Positions 53,936 to 64,000 of a stretch of DNA of 64,000 nucleotides are shown in pieces. Both the position numbers and the translations under genes were made by a program. Origin of the DNA: Archivesica marissinica (taxonomy: Eukaryota; Mollusca; Bivalvia; Venerida; Vesicomyidae). Location: contig CM026386.1 in assembly GCA_014843695.1 (NCBI GenBank), positions 87,749,293 through 87,813,292 on the forward strand. The letters are read 5' to 3'. Numbering within the stretch: position 1 is the first letter of the stretch; the number at the start of each line of letters is the position of its first letter. A model generated the notes under the pieces. That model searched no databases. It saw nothing but the letters and a program-made list of their open reading frames with translations, and was not told the origin of the DNA.

Positions 53936-54746
53936 CCACATCGTAGTCAGGCAATAATGGTAATGTTGAAGACATACGGAGAAGTCCATACCGATATGAT
54001 GCATACCAGTGTACGGAGAGTGTGAGCCAAATGTGCACATTGGATGAATAGGTCACATATAATCCATCAGCCACACCAATTGGTCAGTAAATACCTATTT
54101 GCTCACGAAACGTTGAATTATGCACACATTACTACTTGGGAAATATGAAGATCTTAGCCCAAACAGATACATAGGTATGTCGATAGTTCATTGAGACAAT
54201 TGGATCGTCAGGACGAATATGGTACTTGCTCATGTTATTGGATCAGACCATGAATTGGAGCAAATAAATCGGATGATGCAAGTAGATGGAGGCCTTATTG
54301 GGGTAACATTAAATACATTACTGTTTCCTGGTTGCACTAGTAACATGGGATGACCATGCAGAAGCCACCCACCGGCAACTATTCAGGAAGCAGAAGACAA
54401 AAAGCTAATTGTTCATTATATGATGCCACATCAAATGGGACCACCTCAATTAAGATTTATTCTACAGATACTGACGTTATTGTGCTAGCTATCCGACGTT
54501 ATCCAAATATATTGAATACACCTTTCACACATTAACCCCACTTGGCTGACATTCACTGAAATTACGGCTTTCCGCTATCGCATTAGTTGATTTCACCTGT
54601 CGATGCGTATTTCGAGACTGTTAGATTCGGGGAACAGTGCATTATTCGTTATTGCTGCAATCAACTAAACACAGAATAGTACTAAAGTCATGTTTGTACA
54701 AATTTATTTTAGCTCGATTACGAAACAATTTATTTCAACTTATATA

Positions 54747-54846
54747 AATCACTCTCGAGACCTCATTCCTGATGAAATCCATCGCCACGAGGGAGAGAGA
54801 AGAGGCAACGTGGAATTTAAATGCCTTGCCTAAGGGCACAATCGTA
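54747..54846 (-). repeat. SINE family B, headless fragment
   Basis: CTCTCGAGACCTCATTCCTG through GCCTAAGGGCACAATCG, as at 29372 and 35567, but the tRNA-like head is missing: the match stops at ACAATCG. 53936-54746 otherwise holds no recognisable feature. Confidence 0.7.
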
Positions 54847-55066
54847 AAGTCATACATCGTTGGAAAGCTCAGGATATCTTATAAGTTCTATCAATTTATG
54901 TAGACATTTTAAAAATGTTTGTTAAATTGTTCAGTTAATTACATATTTAAACTACTAATGTGGGGGCCCCTAACTATCGGTGGACCCTGGCTTAAACCCA
55001 GTCAGCCCCATTTAATCCGTCACTGACTTTAAACATTTGTTTTTGTTTGCAGATTGTTTATATTAC

Positions 55067-55186
55067 CTTTGTGGCCGTTCCTGCACTTGCAAAATACAAC
55101 TACTCCGGCAGTTAGCATCAACACGATAATAACTGTTGAAACTCCACCAACAACTACTGCTACTGGAAATGTTGGTGTTTCTGGAT
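55067..55186 (-). CDS. Transmembrane exon of an Ig/FN3 receptor (phase 1-1)
   Basis: Single-pass membrane anchor. The acceptor TTTTGTCAATTCAG opens in phase 1 into PETPTF, then a hydrophobic run from about residue 8 to 32 that starts PVAVVVGG and ends AGVVVF, then the stop-transfer CKCRNGHK and donor CAAAG|GTAATA. Length is 120 bp, exactly 40 codons. Extracellular N-terminus is implied by the Ig and FN3 exons upstream on the same strand and the basic residues on the C-terminal side. The phase matches the FN3 exon before it and the 28-bp tail exon after it. Confidence 0.8.
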
Positions 55187-56579
55187 CTGAATTGACAAAA
55201 TACATTGAATGACATATTGCAGGTTTTCAGCGTTTTGTTCTATTTGAATTATTGAAGCGCGCATTACTTACATTAAAGTAAATGCATTCAGTGCTCAATG
55301 AGTGAACTATTTTTGCATACGAATATTATGTGTGACATATGCATATTGTTTGAATGATGGTAAAGTGCAGCTTGTGTACTCGATTATTTCATATACACAA
55401 GTAATTTAGTTCATCTGTTCGTCGGTCCGTGTGTCTGTTACGATATGTGTACCATATTGTGATAACTTATTAATGCTTGCTGCTCAATTTACACGAAACA
55501 AGAGAGTTGCTCAGACGCATATCAATACAAATGATGAATGTTGAACGATACGCAGGACAACCAGTGCTCACACAGAACATTGTTTGCAAAATCTGGTCCA
55601 TGTCTGCCATTTGTGTAATACAACATTTCCAAAATATATCGCTTTTACCCAGTGCACATCAGAAGGATCAGATATGACAATGGCTACTGGTTAAATAGCT
55701 TACTGCTTGCAATTATTAAGTTGTGCTTCAGGTCTGACTCAGCTACATATGCGATATGTAATGCAATCATGCATCAGTGTTCATCTGTGTGCGAACTTAT
55801 TATTGCACAGATGTAAGTCATTATATTTACATGACAGTTTAGATTGTGTTTTGCACATGTACATTGACAGCTACTTTTAATACCTGGTCAGAAATGAAAG
55901 GACATGGCAATTAGAATTATTGTAAACAGTTAACATCCGTCCTTAGAGAGCATACACTCTGTACATTGCGATGGTCTTGAACCTTGAAGAATGGAGAAAA
56001 ATCATTGATATCCCTTGCATGTGACAGGTATATAAAGGCGGAAACTAAATACACGTTATGTCACTGTGTATATATAACGCTATTATAGCACAATATAATC
56101 TCAGTATTGTAGTTGAACTTATGTAATGCTAGCGATATTCATAACGATGGAAACACTATATAGTCTTACTAACGTCCTCGGATAACTCAGTACCATCAGT
56201 AATTATTTAATATAATACAATATGACCTGGGCTACAGTAAGAATAATAGATTGGATAACTCCTTGTCCCATATGGCGTTCCACTAGTCTATGAGTCTATG
56301 TAGCATAGTAGTATATGTGATTGTCTAATGTAAAGTGTTGTACATCAGGAAACCTGTAGTGTTCAGGTTGATCATTAATATAGATAAGAAATGGTGAAAG
56401 AATAACGACAGTAAACATTTGTTATATTGTGTGAACACTTATATTGCATAGTAGATTATAATATAATTGGATTTTTCATTTGTAAGTAAAATGACAGAGC
56501 ATTGGGAATTTGCTTGAATCAATGTGAATAGAACAAGAAAGTTATTAAAATGTCGATGGACAAATAAAATAGCACTCAC
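55187..56579. other. Intron between FN3 and transmembrane exons
   Basis: AT-rich; no exon or repeat recognised. The plus-strand frame 55477-55677 has no motif. Confidence 0.5.
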
Positions 56580-56882
56580 CTGGAGGTTTGATCGTGAATG
56601 TTACATTTAGGTTAACATCGTTTGTCCTTCCTTTCGTATTCCAAGAATATATTCTAGCAGTATATGTGCCAGGTTGTAGATTTGATATATTTGCACTATA
56701 CTGTAAATATAGGTCCTCACGTTCAGCTATTGTAGTTATGTTAACCCATTCTTCTGTACCAACAATAGATGTCTGAAGCAAGAATGTATGGCTGTGTCCA
56801 CCATTAAATCACCCAATCCAGGAAAATATGTGAGCATTATCTTTATACAGATACGTGAACTGTGTTGGTTTATCCGGCTTGC
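56580..56882 (-). pseudogene. Fibronectin type III exon with in-frame TGA
   Basis: Membrane-proximal FN3 domain, phase 1-1, 303 bp. Acceptor TTTGTTTTACACAG, donor CCTCCAG|GTGAGTGC. The frame reads KPDKPTQFTYLYKDNA, FSWIG, then TGA (56809-56811), then FNGGHSHTFLLQTS, EEWVNIT, NISNLQPGTYTARIYSWNTK and VNLNVTFTIKPP. The Pro start, core Trp, L-x-PGTxY and N-x-x-G features are those of FN3. Everything except the one stop codon is intact. The stop could be a disabling mutation, an allele, an assembly error, or a recoded TGG (Trp); the sequence alone cannot decide. Confidence 0.75.
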
Positions 56883-58019
56883 CTGTGTAAAACAAATAAG
56901 TAACATAATAAAGAAGTGATGACAATACGATGTGATAAGAAAGGGATTGATGTAAACAGACAAGAAAACGAACCAATTGATATCATGTCAGATTAGAGAA
57001 AATATAGATGACACAGCGACGTCTAGAATTATTATCAGATGGTATAAAGGAGTGTAGACGATTATCAGCTGATATGAAGAACATAGAGAAATGTATTAGA
57101 TGATTAAATGGCATACACATCAATAAAAGATTATCAGATAAGAAACAACAATCGGTGTTGACAATCGTCAACATGACTATTGCAATGGTCCTGAGTCATT
57201 TACCTGCAATGATGGTCATCTTGAATTTCAGATGAGCAATATTTTAGATGTGTTCATTTACAGTATCATACATAACGGGGTTGTGACTCCGCATGCATAC
57301 ACTATCCCTAAAGATAAAGCCACATACTATACAACCATAACCATTGGTTATGTCAGTAACGTTCCCAGCAAAAACAGTTGATCATATAGCCTCTTCCATA
57401 AGCTCATAATATACAACTGAGAGCTATTTCCGTCAACCAATGCCATGATACCCCGATAGTTCTTGGCGAAACCAGTGCGGAAATACTCGTTCCGCATGAG
57501 AGAGGAATATTTGAAAAATCCGGGCCAATACCGTCAGATTGATGGAAGCGTCCTGGTCCGACGGAGTACCAATATGCTTTACGTCAATCTATCTTAACCA
57601 ACAGCACAATAGTGCGTGTAGTAACATCAAGTATATATTCACATATGGCTCCTATTGACTCCATGTGTTTATTTCCGCTTTGTATGTAGTCTACGAGCTG
57701 ACAATAACTGAGGACAGTATGTTGTGATGGAGAGACAAACAACCTTCCAGCCAGCGGACATTAGTATACATATTACAAATGTGCGTATAAAAATAGAGTG
57801 CACGTTTCTAAAATAAATTTACTTCATGTGGATATATTATTGGCCACATTTATGTGCAGCACTAATTCCATTTTCAAACCGATTTTCATCGTTTGTATAG
57901 CAGTACGGTTCAACCGGAGGTCTTCTCGACATACTTCTGTTATGAAATTAAGCGTATCCTATATTTCAAGGTGTAGATATTCATTAAGTTCATTCACTGA
58001 AGGGAATAACAAAACTTAC
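56883..58019. other. Receptor intron, no feature recognised
   Basis: Contains only short unsupported open frames and AT-rich sequence. Confidence 0.5.
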
Positions 58020-58328
58020 ATAATATAGTGTTGTTAATAATATTGAACTTAATTTCTGTAACTAATATAACTTTTGCATCTGTGGAATTAAGTTGATTAG
58101 AAAGTGTCAGTGTGTACACGCCAACATCCTCTGTATTCAAATCTGATATAATAAAGTTAGCCTGACTTCCACTTAAAGTGACATCTGTGCCATGGAACTT
58201 ATCTGATACTTTAGTTCCATAATGGGATACACTGTACTTGCCGTCATTTGTTATATCAGACCCATCGTATCCTTTAAATGTAACAGTCAGTATGTCCGGA
58301 TAACTGTAGAATTCCACATGAATATTGG
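58020..58328 (-). CDS. Ig-like exon without canonical cysteines (phase 1-1)
   Basis: 309 bp between acceptor GGTGTTACCGGTGGACAG and donor TATTAT|GTAAGTTT. Motifs: YSYPDILTVTFKG (strands A'-B), GKYSVSHYG, NFIISDLNTEDVGVYTLTLS (strands E-F) and DAKVILVTEI (strand G). The E-F motif D-V-G-V-Y is diagnostic of the Ig V/I set, but both disulfide cysteines are absent (LTVTF and YTLTL). This parallels the exon at 17 kb. Fourth Ig domain counted from the right edge, directly before FN3. Confidence 0.75.
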
Positions 58329-58888
58329 CTGTCCACCGGTAACACCAGTAAATATTAAGGAGTGTGTAATTATCTTCGGCGGCACTGTAGTGTAAGTAAG
58401 AACAACTTCAAAGGCAATATGTGACAAGTTATGTAGTATTATGCATTACAGATATTCAACAATAGACACACCTAAAACTGCGTCCATAAGAACCTAATGC
58501 CGACACATATGTCCAAGAAAGTAATTGCAACCTAACATCACACAATACCCTGATGAATGTCATACATGTGAAGTGATTTACCTTTACTGTTATATTTATG
58601 ACTTCAAACTGATCATCAAAATGTCCTAACATGTTGCTGTAATACAATTGATGTCCTTATAAAACAAATATAATTCTCAAGTATTACAGTAATGAAACCC
58701 GTCAGTGTTAACATTTGCAAGAATTAATTGTACAACTGGTCGCTCATGTTGGCAGTATCTTACGGAGGTGGTCCGCTGGAACAGGTAAGGTGTTGTTAGG
58801 TAAACTGCCAGTGATAGAGCCCACACTGGTGCCGCTGAAAGCGTAAAACTCGAACAAGCAAACGCACATATTCGACTTGTGACAGCTG
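58329..58888. other. Receptor intron up to the LINE insertion
   Basis: No exon recognised. The 5' end of the LINE is not sharply visible and may lie in the last ~100 bp. Confidence 0.4.
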
Positions 58889-61494
58889 TTGAAATACAGG
58901 TATATGTCGGCTTATCAATGTTCGCATATTAAAATTGACACCGTATTTGCAATCATTTATAATAGTTGTATATGTAACTTAATATCTAGTCATAGTGTCT
59001 CTAATCAGTTTGAGAATATATGTTATAATCTTTCAATGGCTGAAAACAGAGCAGATGTAAATGAAAACCTACATTCATTTTGTAATATTTTAGAGGATGT
59101 TTGTGCACCATTATTTAAAAAATATATCAATAGAAATACATGTAGATCTAGTAGTATAGGAAATTGTAGTAATGAAAAAAAACTACCGTATTTTGATGCA
59201 GACTGTATGCAATTAAGATGTAATTATTATAAATGTTTAAATAGTTATAGAACAAACGTTTGTGATCAAACTAGAATTGCTATGGTGCAGGCTAGAAGTG
59301 TTTATAAAAATACTTTAAGGAAAAAGAAATTTATATATGATAAAGATCAAACAAAAACACTTGAGGCTGCACGACTGTCAAATGCTAAAGCATATTGGAA
59401 AATGTTAAAAGGTACAAATGTTACAAACAATTCATGTTCTCTATCAACTAATGATTTTCAAACTTATTTCAAGTCCATAAATGACCATGGATCAAGGTTT
59501 TATCAACCTGAAGAGGATATAAAATATTTTAATGACCGGTATTTAAATGGGGAACTGTGTGTTATGTTTTCTGAATTAGATGTACCTTTTTATGTTGAAG
59601 AAATTATAAAAGCATGTAAACACTTAAACATTGGAAAGTCAGCAGGGTCAGACTATTTGTTAAATGAATTTTTTAAATATGGATCATGTTGTGATAATTT
59701 TGTATATGTATTACTTACTCTGTTTAATAAATTGTTTGATATGCGATATTTCCCCTCTGAGTGGACTGAAGGTTTTATAGTGCCATTACATAAAAAAGGT
59801 GATATTGATGATGTTGGTAATTATAGAGGTATTACTTTATTAAGTACATTTGGTAAATTATTCTCAAAAGTTTTAAACGAGAGATTACATAAATGGGCAG
59901 AAAAATACCATGTTTACATTGAAGCACAAGCTGGTTTTAGACAACATATGGGAACTGTAGATAATATATTTGTTTTACATGGGGTTATAGCACATTTGTT
60001 AAATAATAATAAAAGATTATATGCGGCCTTTGTTGATTATACTAAAGCGTTCGATTTTCTAACCAGGGATGTGATTTGGTACAAGCTTATAAAGTATGGA
60101 ATTAGGGGGAAGATGTTGGATATTATTAAATCTATGTATGAAAATGTGCGTTCACGGGTTAAGTATAAAAACATGCTAAGTGAGAAATTTGAATGTCTAT
60201 TGGGGGTACGACAAGGGGAATCGTTATCACCTTTTTTATTGTCGATGTATATTAATGATATAGAGGAGTATTTTATGTTAAATGGATTTAATGGACTAGA
60301 TTTAGGCATGTTGAAATTATTCTTGTTGCTATATGCAGATGATATTGTAATTATGTCAGAAACAGAGGAGGGTTTGCAGAAAGGTTTAATTTTATTAGAA
60401 GAATATTGTGATAAATGGAAATTGACTGTTAATACGATTAAAACTAAAGTAATGATTTTTAAAAAGGGTGGGAGAATTAGAAGAAATGTTAATTTCTTAT
60501 ATAAGGGCGAAATTATTAATATAGTTAATAAATTTACATACCTGGGTATTCTTTTTACTACGGGTGGCTCTTTTAATACATTTTTTGACACTTTATCTGG
60601 ACAGGCTTCTAAAGCACTATATAGACTTCAGTCTGAACTAGTAAAATATCCTGGTATTACTGTTAAACACAAATTAGATCTTTTTGATAAATTAATTTTA
60701 ACTATTCTTAATTATGGTTCAGAGGTTTGGGGGTTAAATGAAAGTAAAAAAATAGAAACAGTCCATTTGAAGTTTTGTAAGAATTTATTAGGGGTTAGAC
60801 ATCAAACCCAAAACAATTTTATTTTTGGAGAACTAGGTAGAACAACCTTAAGAAATAGAAGAGCTCTAAATGTTTTAAAATACTGGTTAAAAATTGTTCA
60901 ATTAGATAGTGTTAAGTATGTTAAAATTGTATATGATATGATGTATAGTGAAATAGAAATTAGACCAGATTATAGTAATTGGGCTTCAGGTATTAGAAAG
61001 TTATTACAAACATTAGGATTTAATGATGTATGGTTAAACCAAGGAGTCGGAAATGATATTTTTATGCAAAATTGGTTTTCAGAATTGAGTAACTCCACAA
61101 GGGCTAGAACTTATGTTTTATATGCAGACTTCAAGTTTCAGACATATATGAACGGTGTAATATTGATAAATTTAGAATAGCATTGTCACGTTTCAGAGTA
61201 TCATCTCATAGACTTGAAGTAGAAACTGTTCGATGGCATAGACCCTTAGCAATAACATATGAAGAAAGAAAATGTAGATATTGTTTAACTTTAGAAGATG
61301 AATTTCACTTTGTTTTAGAATGTCAGCCATATACCGATTTAAGAAAAACACATATTAAGAAATACTTTTGGAGAAACCCAATTGTTCCTAAATTTATTGA
61401 ATTGATGACCTCAAAAAATGTTATAATAATTAAAGATTTGGCTATGTATATAAACAAATCATTTCAAGTCAGAAACAACCTGTTCTATGACTAG
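58889..61494 (+). mobile_element. 5'-truncated non-LTR retrotransposon with reverse transcriptase, one frameshift
   Basis: A 763-codon frame (to 61180), continued in another frame from about 61150 to 61494, encodes a LINE ORF2 without its endonuclease. Reverse-transcriptase motifs in order: FIVPLHKKGD and NYRGITLLST (about residues 300-320), EAQAGFRQHMGT, AFVDYTKAFD (about 380), GVRQGESLSPFL, LLLYADDIVIM (catalytic YADD about 481), then FTYLGILFTTGG and LNYGSEVWG. The second frame has RYCLTLEDEFHFVLEC, a CCHC-type knuckle. A one-base frameshift near 61150-61180 splits the protein. The 3' region runs to about 61715 (AATAAACTCTTGAAACTCTTG). It lies antisense in a receptor intron. Clade is CR1/jockey-like at best; not assigned more finely. 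Confidence 0.9.
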
Positions 61495-61845
61495 TGTTCA
61501 TATCTCATTATACCTTATACGCTAGCCAATCGTAAACGTTTTGTATTTGCACGTGTTTTTATTTGCACATTTGTTCTATATAATTATATTATATATTTAC
61601 ACAAGGCACGCAGTGCCAATGTTCACGTTTGTAAGTATGTAATGTGTATATAATGTGTACTCATGAGCATATTGCCCATTGTATTTCGAAATAAACTCTT
61701 GAAACTCTTGTATATATGTGTACGAGAACTAATAAATAATGCTTAAACTAATAATGTATTTACAAATCTAACAGTCCACTAAGTGTATCAGTTTGTTAAA
61801 GATATGCATGTAACAGAGGTAATCATGTGTTGCAAGTCAACTGAC

Positions 61846-62154
61846 CTTTGACTTTAATGAAAACTAAATCAACAGAGTCCTCCATAACTCCCTGTGTATC
61901 TGTGATTCCATTGTTAACACGACATGTATATGTACCCGAGTCCTGCAGCTGTAGAGCTGGTATACGTAGGGAGCTGTACATTGGTGTACCACTTACAGGA
62001 GAGTGTGTATTATGTATAATAGAACGACCCCACTCATGGGATAAAGAAGTGTAGCTGTACACAGATGGAACGCCTTCCGCATCACATGTCAATATCAGCT
62101 AATTTCCTTCAGATATAGCAGTAGTTGAAAGTAACACGTTAACATCAGGTGGAT
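61846..62154 (-). pseudogene. Ig exon with in-frame TAG
   Basis: 309 bp, phase 1-1: acceptor GTCTTACTAACAG, donor AAAG|GTCAGTTG. The frame reads PPDVNVLLSTTAISEGN, then TAG (62099-62101), then LILTCDAEGVPSVYSY, HEWGRSI, SLRIPALQLQDSGTYTCRV and VDLVFIKVK. First Cys (LILTC), core Trp (HEW) and second Cys (DSGTYTC) are intact, so the domain would be a normal C2/I-set Ig apart from the one stop, which lies just before strand B. It is the second nonsense codon in the gene. Confidence 0.8.
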
Positions 62155-62762
62155 CTGTTAGTAAGACGATAAGACAACTATTATTACAGAGCATTATGTT
62201 TGTTTGTGTGTTCGGGTTTGAAACCTTCATAAGCACTATGTTGGGCTATATAACTGGCGGGCAGTTTAGCTAACAACACCTTTCATGGGCAGGCTTCAGC
62301 GAATCAACATTTAATATCATTGGTTCATAAGAAAATGCAGTGTTATTATTTTCCTGTATATATATATACTTATATATTCTTCTGAACTATGTCGAATGCT
62401 TATCTACAATCAGTTAATAACTGCATACACACGCACACTCAAGAATGAAAGTTTGCGATAATGGTCACCCACACCTAAGAAGTTGCATGCATTTGGTATT
62501 CAACTGTTCAGGGGAGGATAACATGAGATACTGTCATTCAAGGCTAATACAATTAAAAGTATCGATAAATAGCTATTGGTAGTGTGCATAGTGTGTATTG
62601 TAGGAAATATTCACCACAACTGGTTGCTATACTTGAGCATAGTTTTAATCAGGATACATACATTGCTTTGAGTCTAAACATGTTGGATGCACTAATCATT
62701 ATACACTTCCTTAATAAGTATTATATTATTAGTTCTGATAATTTCGAAATAATACAACTTAC
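62155..62762. other. Receptor intron with an old SINE-like fragment
   Basis: GGCGGGCAGTTTAGCTAACA to CAGGCTTCAGCG (62260-62300) resembles 26030-26085; otherwise nothing recognised. Confidence 0.4.
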
Positions 62763-63038
62763 ACTGAACAACCACATGAAAGATGTTGACGAGTGAATTT
62801 TCATAATACCCTTGAACCATGTTTCTGCAAGTACACGAGTAATATTCGGCCTTTGATCTTGTCACCAGTCCAAGAGAGAGATCACCATCAGAACCAACTG
62901 GATATTTTGTATTGACATGTTCCCATCGTTGTGAACATGCAGGATAACAGGCAGATTGACACGTGATTGTAGGAATGCTGTTTCCTTCTCTCACTGTATA
63001 TGGAGATTCAACACTGATGTCACATCCATCAGGTCCAT
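62763..63038 (-). CDS. Ig exon with extra cysteines (phase 1-1)
   Basis: 276 bp: acceptor AATTTCAAATAACAG, donor GTTCAGT|GTAAGTTG. Reads GPDGCDISVESPYTVREGNS, then IPTITCQSACYPACSQRWEHV, SDGDLSLGLV, AEYYSCTCRNMVQG and a strand G ending FHVVVQ. The C-x3-C-x-x-x-C-x4-W spacing and the CTC at strand F indicate an additional disulfide beside the canonical one. The same CYPxC pattern occurs in the exon at 63755, so the two domains are a tandem duplication of one type. Confidence 0.85.
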
Positions 63039-63754
63039 CTGTTATTTGAAATTAAACAATTGTTGTATATTGCATATTTTTCAGGTTCATCTGTTATTTG
63101 AAATAAAACAATTTAGTGTATATTGCATAGTTTGTTTACACATTGATACTTTCATAGCAGACGGATAAACAAACGGACAACGCTACAATATATCACTCCA
63201 TGTTCGGTGTGGAATAAAAACGATGGTGTCTCATGTAATAGGCCATGATTGGTTGTGATGTTAATGGGACACATTGCATGTGATCGTCTTGCCATATATT
63301 AGTCATCCTGGTGCCACATTAACAGATGAGGTCAAACCACGCAAAGGTATTGGTATATCATTTGTAAATACATGTAGATTTGCAAGATGACCACCATGGC
63401 TGTCACAAAATGGTTATCATTAAGATCATATTGGATTTCAGATCAGCAGTCTAGTAGCTATTGTCCATATACAAGTCACTAATATGTCAGCTTTGGGAGG
63501 GACGAGAAGTTAAAACAGGTATATAGTCAATGTTATTTAATAGCAAACGCATCGTGACTTGCACTACTATTATACGATCTAATTGGGAGAACACATTGGT
63601 GTATATGTCAACGTAAAATATAAAAGTAGCTAACTTAACCTAGGGACTTATTTTTGGGACGGAAATAGTCCATAAGTACATGTATGTACTAATTTGTCAA
63701 TAGCTACATTATATATATATATATATTTATATAACAGTAATTATATACACTTAC
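63039..63754. other. Receptor intron, short local duplication
   Basis: CAGGT(C/T)CATCTGTTATTTGAAAT(T/A)AAACAATT occurs twice about 50 bp apart (63030-63115), copying the acceptor region of the 62763 exon; a (TA)n tract lies at 63710-63730. Confidence 0.6.
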
Positions 63755-64000
63755 ATCTCACAAAGATATCTACATGCTTTGTAACAGTTGCGCTCGTCCC
63801 CGGGTTAGATACTGTACATGTGTATGTTGCTGCATCATTCTTGTCCAATGTTCCCAGCGATAATACTCCAGTATTGTTAATAACTGATCCAGACGTTGTC
63901 CATTTAATATTACAGGTGGGATAGCAATCAGAAGCGCACGTAATGTCAGGTAGCACGGTGCTTGCATTACGTGTATATGATGATGTTGCGGGAGTCAATA
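63755..64000 (-). CDS. Ig exon, cut by right edge of window
   Basis: The minus-strand frame enters from outside the window with LTPATSSYTRNAST, then VLPDITCASDCYPTCNIKWT, GVLSLGTLDKNDAATYTCTV and TKHVDIFVR, and leaves through GAGAT|GTAAGTGT in phase 1. Canonical Cys, Trp and DAATYTC are present, with the same additional CYPTC cysteines as the next exon. The gene therefore starts beyond 64000. Confidence 0.85.

Overview
The window is nuclear DNA of an animal, most likely a lophotrochozoan and probably a bivalve mollusc. It is AT-rich and intron-rich, has tRNA-derived SINEs of the kind common in bivalves, carries immunoglobulin (Ig) exons with symmetric phase-1 boundaries, and about one third of it is tandem repeat. 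Genus cannot be read from the sequence. A run of exactly 1000 N (31604-32603) is an assembly gap.

Layout. 1-9990: a 61-bp satellite that continues off the left edge and runs directly into an Ig exon (9962-10267, minus). 11005-15278: a decayed DNA transposon with roughly 300-bp terminal inverted repeats and a broken nuclease-like gene that contains a GACA/GATA microsatellite. 17081-17422: a second minus-strand Ig exon, followed by a 20-bp satellite (17462-19110) in the intron upstream of its acceptor. 19.6-25 kb: further tandem arrays (102, 11 and 44 bp) in otherwise empty DNA. 25.4-39.06 kb: a tandemly repeated segment with one diverged end copy and two near-identical copies either side of the gap; the right copy alone carries a 1.27-kb TTAA-flanked transposon encoding a P2X7 C-terminal-like protein, and the left copy preserves the empty site. 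39.1-42.5 kb: a LINE fragment, SINEs and the last exon of a WAP-domain protein (minus). 42.7-48.2 kb: 48-bp and 68-bp satellites. 49.2-50.8 kb: a tentative plus-strand transmembrane exon and tyrosine-rich tail.

51.5-64 kb: the 3' part of a minus-strand single-pass receptor gene. Exons run from the right edge as Ig, Ig, Ig, Ig, fibronectin III, transmembrane and three small cytoplasmic exons. All phases are compatible, but two exons contain in-frame stop codons. A truncated LINE lies antisense in one of its introns.

Taken together this looks like part of a cell-surface Ig-receptor region in an animal, heavily remodelled by satellites, SINEs and transposons. The strongest observations are (i) the TTAA element carrying a P2X7 ballast-like gene, with its empty site in the same window; (ii) a satellite whose monomer contains the end of an Ig exon plus its 5' splice site; and (iii) a minisatellite that grew from an internal motif of a SINE. 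Splice sites and domains were read by eye; no search was run.
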